The translations under genes were made by a program, and so were the position numbers. Below the pieces are notes generated by a model. That model searched no databases, was not told the DNA's origin, and was given only the letters and a program-made list of their open reading frames with translations. From the NCBI GenBank assembly GCA_002243285.1, contig CP022585.1, forward strand, positions 3,150,641 to 3,214,640: DNA of 64,000 nucleotides, written 5' to 3'. This DNA is from Candidatus Fluviicola riflensis. GTDB lineage: Bacteria > Bacteroidota > Bacteroidia > Flavobacteriales_D > Crocinitomicaceae. This document shows, piece by piece, positions 8,566-16,594 of this stretch; the stretch's first letter is position 1, and every line of letters begins with the position of its first letter.

Positions 8566-9819
8566 TCAAGTTTTTTGTTTTTTCTTCTTTGCTGCCGGGA
8601 AGAGGATATTATTGAGAATCAACCGGTAACCGGGAGAATTCGGGTGAAGACTGAGATCGGTTGGCGGATCACCCACGCGGTGCTGATAATCTTCAGGATC
8701 GTGGCCACCGTAGAATGTCCATGTGCCCTGGCCTAATTCACCATGCACGTAACGGGCGGTTTTGAGTTCTTTATTTTCACCCAGAATCAAGACATTCGAT
8801 TTGATCTGGTCTTTTTTGAAGTCGGTGGTTTGTCCCATGAAACCATTGATCACGTCTGTGTGACATTGCGTAAGCATGGTAGGAACCACATCCCATTTGG
8901 CGGAAAACTCAAAAAGTGTGAATTTATCCTGGCTTTCGGGAATACGATGTAACTCGGTACCATCGATGGTGGAATATTCGTATGTCATCGGATCGCGGAC
9001 CAACTGGAACTTTTCAAAAGCAAGCGTGTTATCGAAATCAAGTTTATCCTGCGCTTTCGGGTCGGGGCCGTCGCCGTCAAACATACGATCACAGATATCG
9101 GTTTCGTGTGCCGCCAGGGCAATGTCAAAACTATCGGTTCCGCTACACATGGTAAACAAAAATCCACCTCCGGCAACAAAGTTTTTGATGTTGTTGGCAA
9201 CTGCTAGTTTCATCTGCGATACTTTCGAGAAACCGAGTGTTTGTGCCAAACCTTCCAGATCGGCAACCTGGTTCCGGTACCATGTTTCGTTTCTGCTGGC
9301 GGCGTAGAATTTACCATATTGTCCGGTAAAATCTTCGTGGTGCAGATGCAGCCAATCATATTTCGGAAGCACGCCCATCACAATGGATGAATCGTAAATT
9401 TTATCATAGGGAATTTCGGCATATTCCAACACCATTGTAACCGCATCATCCCATGGAAGCGCGCTTGAAGGTGTATAAACAGCAATTTTCGGAGCTTTTT
9501 CCAATTGCACAACCTCCATATTGGTTTCAGGATTGGCAATTTGCGAACGAATGGCATTGGCTTGTCCGTCAGCAATGATTTCATAACTAACACCGCGAAT
9601 AATCAACTCTTCTTCAATGGCTTGCAGGTGCGGGAATAAAAACGAACCGCCCCGGTAATTGAGCAGCCATTCCATCACAACATCATTGTTGAGTACCCAA
9701 TAGGAAACACCGTATGCTTTCAAATGATTGGTCTGACGTTCGTCCATAGGCACCAAAATGGCACTCGCGAAAGTCGATTTGACACAGATCAGAAAGGCGA
9801 AAACCAGAAAAATTCTCAT
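8566..9819 (-). CDS. Secreted protein with glutamine-amidotransferase-like appearance, function unknown
   Basis: A 417-residue exported protein. MRIFLVFAFLICVKSTFASA is a clear signal peptide when the start is the ATG at 9819; the longer frame to 9861 would bury it. The mature protein begins ILVPMDERQTNHLKAYGVSYWVL and contains PKIAVYTPSS, LPKYDWLHLHHEDFTGQYG, GGGFLFTMCSGTDSFD and a late YGGHDPEDYQH. The Cys in the TMCSGTDS turn after a glycine-rich strand resembles a nucleophile elbow of class I amidotransferase-like folds. Similar Bacteroidota proteins are, as I recall, often named asparagine synthetase B, but no synthetase domain is visible. The tail KKKKQKT is strongly basic. Function unknown. 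Confidence 0.75.
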   Translation of the reverse strand: MRIFLVFAFLICVKSTFASAILVPMDERQTNHLKAYGVSYWVLNNDVVMEWLLNYRGGSFLFPHLQAIEEELIIRGVSYEIIADGQANAIRSQIANPETNMEVVQLEKAPKIAVYTPSSALPWDDAVTMVLEYAEIPYDKIYDSSIVMGVLPKYDWLHLHHEDFTGQYGKFYAASRNETWYRNQVADLEGLAQTLGFSKVSQMKLAVANNIKNFVAGGGFLFTMCSGTDSFDIALAAHETDICDRMFDGDGPDPKAQDKLDFDNTLAFEKFQLVRDPMTYEYSTIDGTELHRIPESQDKFTLFEFSAKWDVVPTMLTQCHTDVINGFMGQTTDFKKDQIKSNVLILGENKELKTARYVHGELGQGTWTFYGGHDPEDYQHRVGDPPTDLSLHPNSPGYRLILNNILFPAAKKKKQKT

Positions 9820-9997
9820 GATTGATTTAATTCTTATAAAATTACGAAATAATTCCAGCAAAAATCAAGCCTGAACTTTGTTCTTTTGTGCTTGATTGAG
9901 ATAAGCACAGATTTGAACAGATAATAAATTCAAACATTCAGTGATTTTAAAAATCAATATTGCAATATTACTATGTTTTTGAAAATCAATAATTTAA

Positions 9998-11569
9998 CTA
10001 GAATGGTGTAGAATCTCCCTGGATGAAATCGTCTTCGATGTTGTTCATATTACTACCCAGCGTAATTGTACGGGTTGGCATGTCGAAATCACGGCTTGCA
10101 GTCATTCCGGCATTGAGTGAAGCGGGGTTGAAATCCTGGTTGTTTTCGATTACATCCTCGAAATTCTCGAAACGCGCATATTGTCCAACGAAACGCAAAC
10201 GTACCGAATCGAGTGCCCCATTACGGTGTTTGGCAATAATCACCTCACCTACTCCCTGGTTGGAAGCTCCGTCTTCATCCTGCATCAATCCGTAATATTC
10301 CGGACGGTAAAGGAAACCTACGATATCGGCATCCTGCTCGATTGCACCCGATTCACGAAGATCGGAGAGCATTGGCCGTTTATCACCACCACGCGTTTCA
10401 ACTGAACGACTCAGCTGCGAAAGCGCGATAATCGGAATGTTCAACTCTTTGGCGATTTCTTTGATGGAACGAGAGATCGTTGAGATTTCCTGCTCACGAT
10501 TCCCGACACCTTTTCCACCACCGGCCGACATCAGCTGTAAGTAGTCAATGATCACCATCTGAATGTCGTATTGCATTTTCAAACGACGACATTTTGCCCT
10601 TAAGTCGAAAACCGACAAACCGGGTGTGTCATCAATATAAATCGGAGCTGTGGAAAGTTTTGTGATTCGTGTATATAATTGCTGAAACTCGTGTTCTTCG
10701 AGCTTTCCTTTTCTGAGTTTTTCGGCACTGATGCGGGATTCGCTTGAAATCAAACGTTTCACCAATTGCACTGATGACATCTCAAGTGAGAATACGGCGA
10801 CGCCCATGTTGTAATCGACGGCTGTATTTCGCGCCATTGAGAGTACGAAAGCTGTTTTTCCCATTGCTGGACGAGCTGCAATTACGATCATATCCGAACG
10901 CTGCCAGCCAGAAGTCAATTCGTCGAGTTTGCGGAATCCGGTTGGAACGCCCGATAAACCATCGCTGTTTTTGGCGGCTTGTTCGATTTCGTTGATTGCC
11001 TCCATTACCACCGATTGCATCGTCGAAATGGCTTTTTTCATGTTGTTTTCGGCAATTCCGAACAACTGTCCTTCGGCTTTGGTCAGCAATTCAAACACGT
11101 CGGTCGTTTCTTCGTACGCATCGCGTAAAGTTTCCGAACACATGCGGATGATCTCACGTTGAATGTATTTTTGAGAAATAATCCGCGCGTGGTATTCAAC
11201 GTGCGCCGACGAAGCAACCCGTTGCGTGAGCGATGAAATGTAAACGGCACCACCGGCCACTTCCAATTCGCCTTTGTCTTTGAGTTTATGGGTTACGGTG
11301 AGCAGGTCAATCGGATTGGATGTTCCGAAAAGTTCACGAATTGCTCCGTAGATGTATTGGTGTTTCGGATCATAGAAACTTTCCGTCGACAACATATCGA
11401 TGGTATCCGTTACCGCATTCTTTTCCAACATCATGGCACCTAAAACGGCCTGTTCCAAATCAGTCGCATGCGGCGGAATACGCCCCATATCAGCCGCTAA
11501 CGGAAGAATAGTGTTTTTGGTTCGCGCGCCTACGCGACGCGTATTATTGCCTGATTGTTGTTCATCCAT
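9998..11569 (-). CDS. dnaB: Replicative DNA helicase DnaB
   Basis: Hexameric 5'-3' helicase of the replication fork. The 523-residue protein shows the N-terminal DnaB domain (PPHATDLEQAVLGAMMLEKNA) and a RecA-like C-terminal domain with Walker A RPAMGKTA, then FSLEMSSVQLVKRL, Walker B VIIDYLQLM and the arginine-rich LSQLSRSVETR. The C-terminal acidic tail (NNIEDDFIQGD) is typical of Bacteroidota. There is no intein or insertion. The ATG at 11569 is chosen because a TATCTTTG promoter element ends five bases before it, leaving almost no untranslated leader; the upstream TTG at 11584 would lie before the promoter box. Confidence 0.97.
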   Translation of the reverse strand: MDEQQSGNNTRRVGARTKNTILPLAADMGRIPPHATDLEQAVLGAMMLEKNAVTDTIDMLSTESFYDPKHQYIYGAIRELFGTSNPIDLLTVTHKLKDKGELEVAGGAVYISSLTQRVASSAHVEYHARIISQKYIQREIIRMCSETLRDAYEETTDVFELLTKAEGQLFGIAENNMKKAISTMQSVVMEAINEIEQAAKNSDGLSGVPTGFRKLDELTSGWQRSDMIVIAARPAMGKTAFVLSMARNTAVDYNMGVAVFSLEMSSVQLVKRLISSESRISAEKLRKGKLEEHEFQQLYTRITKLSTAPIYIDDTPGLSVFDLRAKCRRLKMQYDIQMVIIDYLQLMSAGGGKGVGNREQEISTISRSIKEIAKELNIPIIALSQLSRSVETRGGDKRPMLSDLRESGAIEQDADIVGFLYRPEYYGLMQDEDGASNQGVGEVIIAKHRNGALDSVRLRFVGQYARFENFEDVIENNQDFNPASLNAGMTASRDFDMPTRTITLGSNMNNIEDDFIQGDSTPF

Positions 11570-11573
11570 GGTG

Positions 11574-11581
11574 CAAAGATA
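11574..11581 (-). promoter_or_regulatory. -7 promoter element of dnaB
   Basis: Reads TATCTTTG on the minus strand, a perfect TAnnTTTG box, with only CACC between it and the ATG. Transcription would be expected to begin at or close to the start codon. No TTG was seen 17-23 bases upstream, so the -33 element is weak or absent. Confidence 0.6.
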
Positions 11582-11654
11582 CAATATCGTATTTCCATGA
11601 AGGAACGAAATATTGTTTTTTAGTTACGAAGATGAAATGAACACGTTTTGAACA

Positions 11655-12146
11655 TTACACCGGTTTCCCCGATTTCACCAATTGCATGATTTCCCCGATC
11701 CGGGTTTCAAAAACCGTCGTTTCTACCGGAACCACAACCTGTTCGAACAATTCAATCAATTCCTGCGAATGAACAGCCGATTTTTGGGTGGCAAATTCGA
11801 AATAGGAAAATTTCACCCACAATATTGCTTTCAAGTGCGTTTGATCGGCATTCCACATCAGCATTTCAGCTGTCAACGCGCGTTCGGAATATTCGATCAA
11901 TTTGGTTTCAATCACCACTTCTTCGGCCACCATTGCGGGTTTGAGATACGCGATTTGATTGGATGCAACCACCCAGGCACAACCTGTTTTTTTGAGCTGG
12001 GTAAAAATATCGAGGTTGTAATGCTCGGTCAAATGATCTTCGCGGGCGTTGAAAAAATAGTCGAGGAAACGACCGTTATTGAGGTGATTAAACGGATCGC
12101 AGTCCTGGAATCTGATTTTCACGCGTGATGTTGGTTTCTTTTCCAT
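11655..12146 (-). CDS. Hotdog-fold acyl-CoA thioesterase
   Basis: A 163-residue protein of the 4-hydroxybenzoyl-CoA thioesterase/YbgC type. The N-terminal active-site motif is visible as VKIRFQDCDPFNHLNNGRFLDYF, where Asp of the DCD turn and His of NHLNN fit the catalytic positions; the beta-sheet core follows (AWVVASNQIAYLKPAMVAEEVVIET). It probably hydrolyses an acyl-CoA, substrate unknown. Its upstream region carries a near-perfect copy of the palindrome found at the adjacent TetR gene, 18 bases before the start codon, so it is very likely repressed by that TetR protein. It lies 49 bases after the TetR stop on the same strand. Confidence 0.88.
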   Translation of the reverse strand: MEKKPTSRVKIRFQDCDPFNHLNNGRFLDYFFNAREDHLTEHYNLDIFTQLKKTGCAWVVASNQIAYLKPAMVAEEVVIETKLIEYSERALTAEMLMWNADQTHLKAILWVKFSYFEFATQKSAVHSQELIELFEQVVVPVETTVFETRIGEIMQLVKSGKPV

Positions 12147-12160
12147 AATTTGGTTTTATT

Positions 12161-12178
12161 TCATACCAATCGGTATTT
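12161..12178. promoter_or_regulatory. Putative TetR operator upstream of the thioesterase gene
   Basis: ATACCAATCGGTAT is palindromic apart from one base pair and matches 15 of 18 bases of the perfect palindrome in front of the TetR gene. It sits where the thioesterase promoter should be, 15-32 bases before its ATG. Confidence 0.7.
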
Positions 12179-12195
12179 GTTTGAATAAAAAAATG

Positions 12196-12792
12196 CTATT
12201 GTCGTTTTAGTTGTTCGATCATTTCATCGATCATGTTGAGGATATTCTGTAAATAACTCTGATCGTCGTTGAGCATCGAAAGGTAAACGCCACCTTCGAT
12301 CATTGCATAGATGTTTCCGGCTAATAAAGATGCGTCGGTTTCCGGCTTCACCTGCTGATGTTCAATTCCTTTTTCAATAATCCGAATGAGGTTACCAATC
12401 AATCGTGCTGCGGTTTCCTTGGCTGCCTGGTACAGCAACGGATTCACGTGCTGCGCATCCACGCCGACATTCAGTAACGGACAACCACCCCGGACTTTAC
12501 TCCATTCAAAATACGTGCGGTAAAATCCGGTGATCGCGTATAATTTATCAATGGCGTTGGTGGCAGATTTAATTCCTTCCGCCATGGGACTCAGCACAAA
12601 CTCGATGTTTTTGTAAAAGGCTTTCAGCGCGAGGTCTTCTTTGTTTTTGAAGTTGCAGTAAATAGCGCCTTTGGTTAATTGAGTGATTTCAGTGATATCC
12701 GAAAGACTGGTACCGATGTAGCCTTTTCTGTTGAAAAGCGGGGCCACACGATCCAAAATGTATTCTTCCGTTGTTTGATTTACCTCTTTCAC
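12196..12792 (-). CDS. TetR-family transcriptional repressor
   Basis: About 198 residues. The N-terminal helix-turn-helix is visible as EEYILDRVAPLFNRKGYIGTSLSDITEITQLTKGAIYCNFKNKEDL, the standard TetR pattern with the recognition helix ending in GAIYCNFKNK. The C-terminal ligand domain contains FEWSKVRGGCPLLNVGVDA, typical of the TetR_C group whose members often sense acyl or xenobiotic ligands. The start is taken as the GTG at 12792; the open frame extends to a TTG at 12822, but that overlaps the operator and lies upstream of the likely promoter box (TATCTTTA, 12809-12816). A perfect 18-base palindrome directly upstream indicates autorepression. Confidence 0.85.
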   Translation of the reverse strand: MKEVNQTTEEYILDRVAPLFNRKGYIGTSLSDITEITQLTKGAIYCNFKNKEDLALKAFYKNIEFVLSPMAEGIKSATNAIDKLYAITGFYRTYFEWSKVRGGCPLLNVGVDAQHVNPLLYQAAKETAARLIGNLIRIIEKGIEHQQVKPETDASLLAGNIYAMIEGGVYLSMLNDDQSYLQNILNMIDEMIEQLKRQ

Positions 12793-12820
12793 CGGGATAT
12801 TTTTTTGGTAAAGATAAAGC

Positions 12821-12838
12821 AAATACCGATCGGTATTT
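12821..12838. promoter_or_regulatory. TetR operator, perfect 18-base palindrome
   Basis: AAATACCGATCGGTATTT is a perfect palindrome just upstream of the TATCTTTA box of the TetR gene. Placed between the -33 and -7 positions, binding would block the promoter. A second, near-identical site precedes the thioesterase gene. Confidence 0.8.
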
Positions 12839-12893
12839 AAGGTTTTTGTTTTTTTAATCTGAGATTTTACAAAAGTCTAATAATCAAGAGAAA

Positions 12894-13658
12894 TCAAACT
12901 ATCAATTCCAATCCCACCGGACAGTGGTCGGAACCATGAATTTCATTATGGATGGTAGAAGATTTTACCCTGCCGAGAAAGGATTCGCTGACCAAAAAGT
13001 AATCGATTCTCCAGCCAACGTTCTTCTCACGAGCGCCGCCGCGGTAACTCCACCAGGAATATTTCACCTCATCGCCGTTGTGAAACCTGAATGTATCGAT
13101 CAGTCCGGAAGTATGGTAATTGTCCATTCCGTCCATTTCCTGCTGCATGTGTCCGGCCGATTTATTGTAATTGGCTTTTGGTCGCGCAAGGTCGATGGAT
13201 TTATGAGCGACATTGAGGTCACCGCAAACAATCACCGGCTTTTTCGCCTCCAATCCTTTGAGGTATTTCAGAAAATCGGCATCCCATGTTTGGCGGTAGC
13301 CCAAACGCAGCAATTCGCTTCCTGAGTTGGGCGTATAAACCGTGATCAGGTAAAAATCGGCGTATTCCGCACAAATTACGCGGCCTTCATTATCATGTTC
13401 GGCAACTCCCATATCAAAGGTTACGCTGAGCGGCTCGATGTTGGATAAAATCGCGGTTCCTGAATACCCTTTTCGTTCGGCTTCATTGGCATAAACATAT
13501 TTATAACCCAGTGGAGCAACGACTTCTTTAACCTGCTCTACTGTGGCTTTGGTTTCCTGCAGACAGATGATATCCATCCCAATTGACTGCATGTCGGTTA
13601 TGAATGTTTTTCCGGCTATGGCCCGGATGCCGTTTACGTTGAACGATAGAATTTTCAT
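12894..13658 (-). CDS. xthA: Exodeoxyribonuclease III
   Basis: Apurinic/apyrimidinic endonuclease and 3'-5' exonuclease of base-excision repair. The 254-residue protein shows the whole exonuclease-endonuclease-phosphatase set: FNVNGIRA, the metal ligand in CLQETKA, the catalytic TVYTPNSG, VCGDLNVAHKSIDLARPK, SWWSYRGGAREKNVGWRIDYFLVS and the terminal GSDHCPVGLEL carrying the catalytic Asp-His. Length is typical of bacterial XthA. It starts with ATG at 13658 and appears to be a single gene, divergent from the MutS2 gene. Confidence 0.96.
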   Translation of the reverse strand: MKILSFNVNGIRAIAGKTFITDMQSIGMDIICLQETKATVEQVKEVVAPLGYKYVYANEAERKGYSGTAILSNIEPLSVTFDMGVAEHDNEGRVICAEYADFYLITVYTPNSGSELLRLGYRQTWDADFLKYLKGLEAKKPVIVCGDLNVAHKSIDLARPKANYNKSAGHMQQEMDGMDNYHTSGLIDTFRFHNGDEVKYSWWSYRGGAREKNVGWRIDYFLVSESFLGRVKSSTIHNEIHGSDHCPVGLELIV

Positions 13659-13694
13659 AGTAAAACTGATTTGGAGGTAAATATAGCAGGAAAT

Positions 13695-13724
13695 TGAAAA
13701 TCACGCCTAAGGCGGACAAGTGTA
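13695..13724. repeat. Intergenic hairpin repeat, copy 2 (partial)
   Basis: Contains CACGCCTAAGGCGGACAAGT, differing by one base from the copy near 2092. Only the core is kept; the outer GGGA/TCCC arms of copy 1 are absent. It lies between the divergent xthA and mutS2-like genes. Confidence 0.5.
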
Positions 13725-13797
13725 AAATTGAAAAGATCAGAAGTAGACTTCGTTCCTCGGTCACTTCGGATTTAGGATTTAGCATTAATTTTACGGC

Positions 13798-15930
13798 ATG
13801 AATGGTTTTGACCGGCAAACCTTGCACGATCTGGAATTTGTACAGATTCGCGAATGGTTGACAGCCTATAGTATTGGGGAAACAGCGCAGCAGCGATTGG
13901 CAGATCTTGAGCCTTCGAATGATTTTCCGTTGGTGGAACAGGCATTGTTGCGCGTGGCCGAATTTAAGACCATTCGCACAGATGGCGAGTCATTTCCTTC
14001 GCTGGATTTTGATGAGCTTTTGCCCGAAATCAGGTTGCTTCCCATCAAAAATGCTGTGTTACAACAGGAAGGTTTTGTGCGAATTGTCCGCGCTTCGGAC
14101 CTGGTGAATTCCCTGCTTCATTTCTTTGATAAACGTTCGCTGGATTTCCCGGAGCTGACAGCTTTGCTAACCGATGTTTATCACACCCGCGAACTGATTG
14201 ACTCCATCGAAAAGGTATTCGACCGCAAAGGCCAGATCAAGGATGATGCTTCGCCTGAACTAATGCGAATCCGGCAGCAAATTGGCGTTTTGCGCAACCA
14301 GATCAATCGCAATTTCGACAAAGAAATGCGGAAATGGCTGAAAGAAGGCATGCTGGGTGAAACCAAGGAAGCATTTGTGAACGAACGACGCGTACTAACA
14401 GTGATGTCGAGCCACAAGCGGAAAATCGGCGGATCAGTTGTGGGTTCGTCCAAAACAGGAAGTTTGACGTTTATCGAACCGGCAGTGAATGTTCCGCTAA
14501 ATAACGAACTGGAACTTTCGCTCGACGATGAACGCAAGGAGATTTTCCGCATTTTGCAAGAACTAACACGTGAAATCGCGCACCATTTACCGTTGATTGA
14601 AGCTTATCAAATCCTTCTCACTGAATTAGATTTCATCAACGCCAAAACAAAACTGGCGCTGGAATTGAACGCAGTACTTCCGGGAATTGTTCGCCATACA
14701 CGTATCGAACTGATCGACGCCTTCCACCCTATTTTATGGAAAACGAATAAACAGGCAGGAAAACCAACGCTTCCGCAAAGTTTGATTTTAGACCAAAACG
14801 GTCGGATGCTCGTGATTTCAGGTCCGAATGCCGGTGGAAAATCGATTACATTGAAAACAATCGGTTTGTTGCAAATCATGCTCCAGGCCGGATTGCTGGT
14901 TCCGGTTCATGAAAACAGTCAATTGTGCTTTTTTCAGCAGGTTTTGACCGATATCGGCGACAATCAATCCATCGAAAACGAGCTGAGTACTTATTCATAC
15001 CGGTTGAAGCGGATGAAACATTTCCTACGAGTTGCCAACAAACGTACATTATTGTTATTGGATGAATTCGGTACCGGTTCAGATCCGGAATTGGGCGGCG
15101 CACTGGCGGAAGTGTTTTTTGAGGAATTGTACAAACGGAAAAGTTACGCAGTTATCACAACGCATTACGCGAATATCAAACTCAAAGCTGATCGTTTGCC
15201 GCAAGCAGTGAACGGTTGCATGTTATTCGACACAGAAACGCTCGAACCGTTGTACCGTTTCTCGATGGGCCAACCGGGAAGTTCGTTTACGTTTGAAGTC
15301 GCCCAAATGAATGGCATTCCGTTGAATTTAATCGAAGAAGCAAAAGGAAAGCTGGACGACAGTAAAGTCAACATGGACAAATTGCTTCATGAATTGAACC
15401 GGGAGAAATCGTACCTGGAACAATTGAACAAAGCGCACATTGAAGCCCAGGAATTAGCAGAAGCAGCGCGTTTGGATTATATTCAAAAGAAAGAGCGCTT
15501 CGAAGAACGTATGCGCGCGCAACAGGATGTGATCGAGAAAAACAACCTGTATCTCAATTCAGGGAAAAAGATGAAGCAATTTATTGACCGTTACCAAACC
15601 AAATCGCGCAAGAAGGACATCAATAATCCGTTGCTGGAAGATGTGAAAAAATACCTCCTGGTGGAAAAATCGAAGATCGAGGAAAGTAAACGCAAGGATG
15701 AACTGGTAAAACAAGCAGGAATTCCAGTAAAAAAACCGAAAAAGCAAAAACCGGGAGTTCCGGAGAAAGATCCCTATCAGCGCGATAAGATCGTGCTGGG
15801 TTCAACGGTGAAAATGATCGAGACGAAACAATCAGGGACGGTGGAAGAAATTAAAGGCCATTTATTGACAGTGGTTTTTGGGTTTATGCGATTGAAGGTG
15901 GAGCGTGAGAAATTGATGTGGGTGAAGTAA
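13798..15930 (+). CDS. mutS2: MutS2-family ATPase lacking the Smr nuclease domain
   Basis: A 710-residue MutS2-type protein. The MutS core, lever and clamp region comes first (for example SPELMRIRQQIGVLRNQINRNF and GSLTFIEPAVNVPLNNEL), then the ATPase with Walker A GPNAGGKS at about 342-349 and Walker B LLLLDEFGTGSDPELG at about 416-431, then ITTHYANIK. A charged coiled coil (about 525-620), a Lys/Pro stretch and a small KOW-like beta domain (GSTVKMIETKQSGTVEEI) end the protein. Typical MutS2 is about 780 residues and ends in an Smr nuclease domain; none is present here before a clean TAA. Roles in ribosome rescue or recombination control are known for the family. Start ATG at 13798. Confidence 0.88.
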   Translation: MNGFDRQTLHDLEFVQIREWLTAYSIGETAQQRLADLEPSNDFPLVEQALLRVAEFKTIRTDGESFPSLDFDELLPEIRLLPIKNAVLQQEGFVRIVRASDLVNSLLHFFDKRSLDFPELTALLTDVYHTRELIDSIEKVFDRKGQIKDDASPELMRIRQQIGVLRNQINRNFDKEMRKWLKEGMLGETKEAFVNERRVLTVMSSHKRKIGGSVVGSSKTGSLTFIEPAVNVPLNNELELSLDDERKEIFRILQELTREIAHHLPLIEAYQILLTELDFINAKTKLALELNAVLPGIVRHTRIELIDAFHPILWKTNKQAGKPTLPQSLILDQNGRMLVISGPNAGGKSITLKTIGLLQIMLQAGLLVPVHENSQLCFFQQVLTDIGDNQSIENELSTYSYRLKRMKHFLRVANKRTLLLLDEFGTGSDPELGGALAEVFFEELYKRKSYAVITTHYANIKLKADRLPQAVNGCMLFDTETLEPLYRFSMGQPGSSFTFEVAQMNGIPLNLIEEAKGKLDDSKVNMDKLLHELNREKSYLEQLNKAHIEAQELAEAARLDYIQKKERFEERMRAQQDVIEKNNLYLNSGKKMKQFIDRYQTKSRKKDINNPLLEDVKKYLLVEKSKIEESKRKDELVKQAGIPVKKPKKQKPGVPEKDPYQRDKIVLGSTVKMIETKQSGTVEEIKGHLLTVVFGFMRLKVEREKLMWVK

Positions 15931-15976
15931 TTGATCGTTCTACAGGCCAGTGACAATGGACTTCTTTGAAAAGTGT

Positions 15977-16024
15977 AAAATTCTAAAATTTGCCAATTTT
16001 AAATTTTTAGAATTTTAGAATTTT
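15977..16024. repeat. AT-rich hairpin at a convergent gene junction
   Basis: Arms AAAATTCTAAAATT (15977-15990) and AATTTTAGAATTTT (16011-16024) are perfectly complementary. The junction separates the plus-strand MutS2 gene from the minus-strand HxlR gene and probably serves as a bidirectional terminator. Confidence 0.6.
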
Positions 16025-16090
16025 CTCCAGGAAATTTCGACTCAATTCCGTCCGGCCCCCCCCAAATTCCTCACCAAAATCACCGCCCCC

Positions 16091-16462
16091 CTAATTCACC
16101 GACTGAAACAACCGCTCTCTGTGCTTCGTTCCCCAAGCCTCCATCTCGGAAATTACATTTTTCAATGTCTTCCCATATTCAGTGATTTCATATTCAACCG
16201 TAATTGGTTTCGTATCACAAACAGTTCGCGTTATCAGCTGATTGATTTCCAATTCCTGCAATTCCTTCGACAGCATCTTCGCTCCGATTCCGTCAACAGC
16301 ACGCATCAGATCCATGAACCGCACTTTATCTGTTAGGATCAACGTACCGATAATCTGGATTTTCCATTTTCCTGAAAGCAATTCCATTGTATCGCGAATT
16401 GCAAGCAGGTGTTTTGAGCATCCTGCGGGTTGATGTACTACCTTTTTCTCCATCGGGCTCAT
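16091..16462 (-). CDS. HxlR-family transcriptional regulator
   Basis: A 123-residue winged-helix protein with the HxlR pattern: a Cys near the N-terminus (PAGCSKHLLAIRDTMELLSGKWKIQIIGTL), the helix-turn-helix VRFMDLMRAVDGIGAKMLSKELQELEINQLITR and the wing PITVEYEITEYGKTL. Several HxlR proteins sense aldehydes, quinones or thiol stress through such a cysteine; the ligand here is unknown. It is divergent from a DoxX-like gene, and the shared 132-base gap contains clustered palindromes. A TAACTTTA -7 box lies at 16472-16479, ten bases before the ATG at 16462. Confidence 0.9.
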   Translation of the reverse strand: MSPMEKKVVHQPAGCSKHLLAIRDTMELLSGKWKIQIIGTLILTDKVRFMDLMRAVDGIGAKMLSKELQELEINQLITRTVCDTKPITVEYEITEYGKTLKNVISEMEAWGTKHRERLFQSVN

Positions 16463-16505
16463 TTGTTTCTGTAAAGTTAAATCGTAAGCATCCTGTATTT
16501 ACTAT

Positions 16506-16540
16506 TAGTTTCCTCAAGGAAACTAGTTTCAAAAAGGAAA
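16506..16540. promoter_or_regulatory. Clustered palindromic operator between HxlR and DoxX-like genes
   Basis: TAGTTTCCTCAAGGAAACTA (16506-16525) has perfect 9-base arms. It overlaps a second perfect palindrome, GAAACTAGTTTC (16519-16530), and a further GGAAA half-site follows at 16536-16540. This gives four alternating GTTTC/GGAAA half-sites in 35 bases, upstream of both divergent genes, as expected for HxlR binding. Confidence 0.7.
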
Positions 16541-16569
16541 TCAATAGCAAAAGTAAACTATCTATCCGA

Positions 16570-16577
16570 TAGCTTTG
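16570..16577 (+). promoter_or_regulatory. -7 promoter element of the DoxX-like gene
   Basis: TAGCTTTG matches TAnnTTTG and ends 17 bases before the ATG at 16595. The palindromic operator lies 30-64 bases upstream of it. Confidence 0.5.
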
Positions 16578-16594
16578 CTCAAAAATTCAAACTC

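Noticed and set aside
8343-8615. A 90-codon plus-strand frame upstream of the sigma factor gene
   Set aside because: No similarity, no good start context, and it overlaps the end of a real gene on the other strand.
9900-9930. CACAGATTTG and ACAGAT words near 9906, like the arms of the long hairpin element
   Set aside because: Too short; the GCTCGGCTAACG core and a second arm are missing.
16056-16063. Run of eight C just after the HxlR gene
   Set aside because: It lies beyond the stop codon, so it cannot switch the gene on and off; more likely a homopolymer (or a sequencing artefact).
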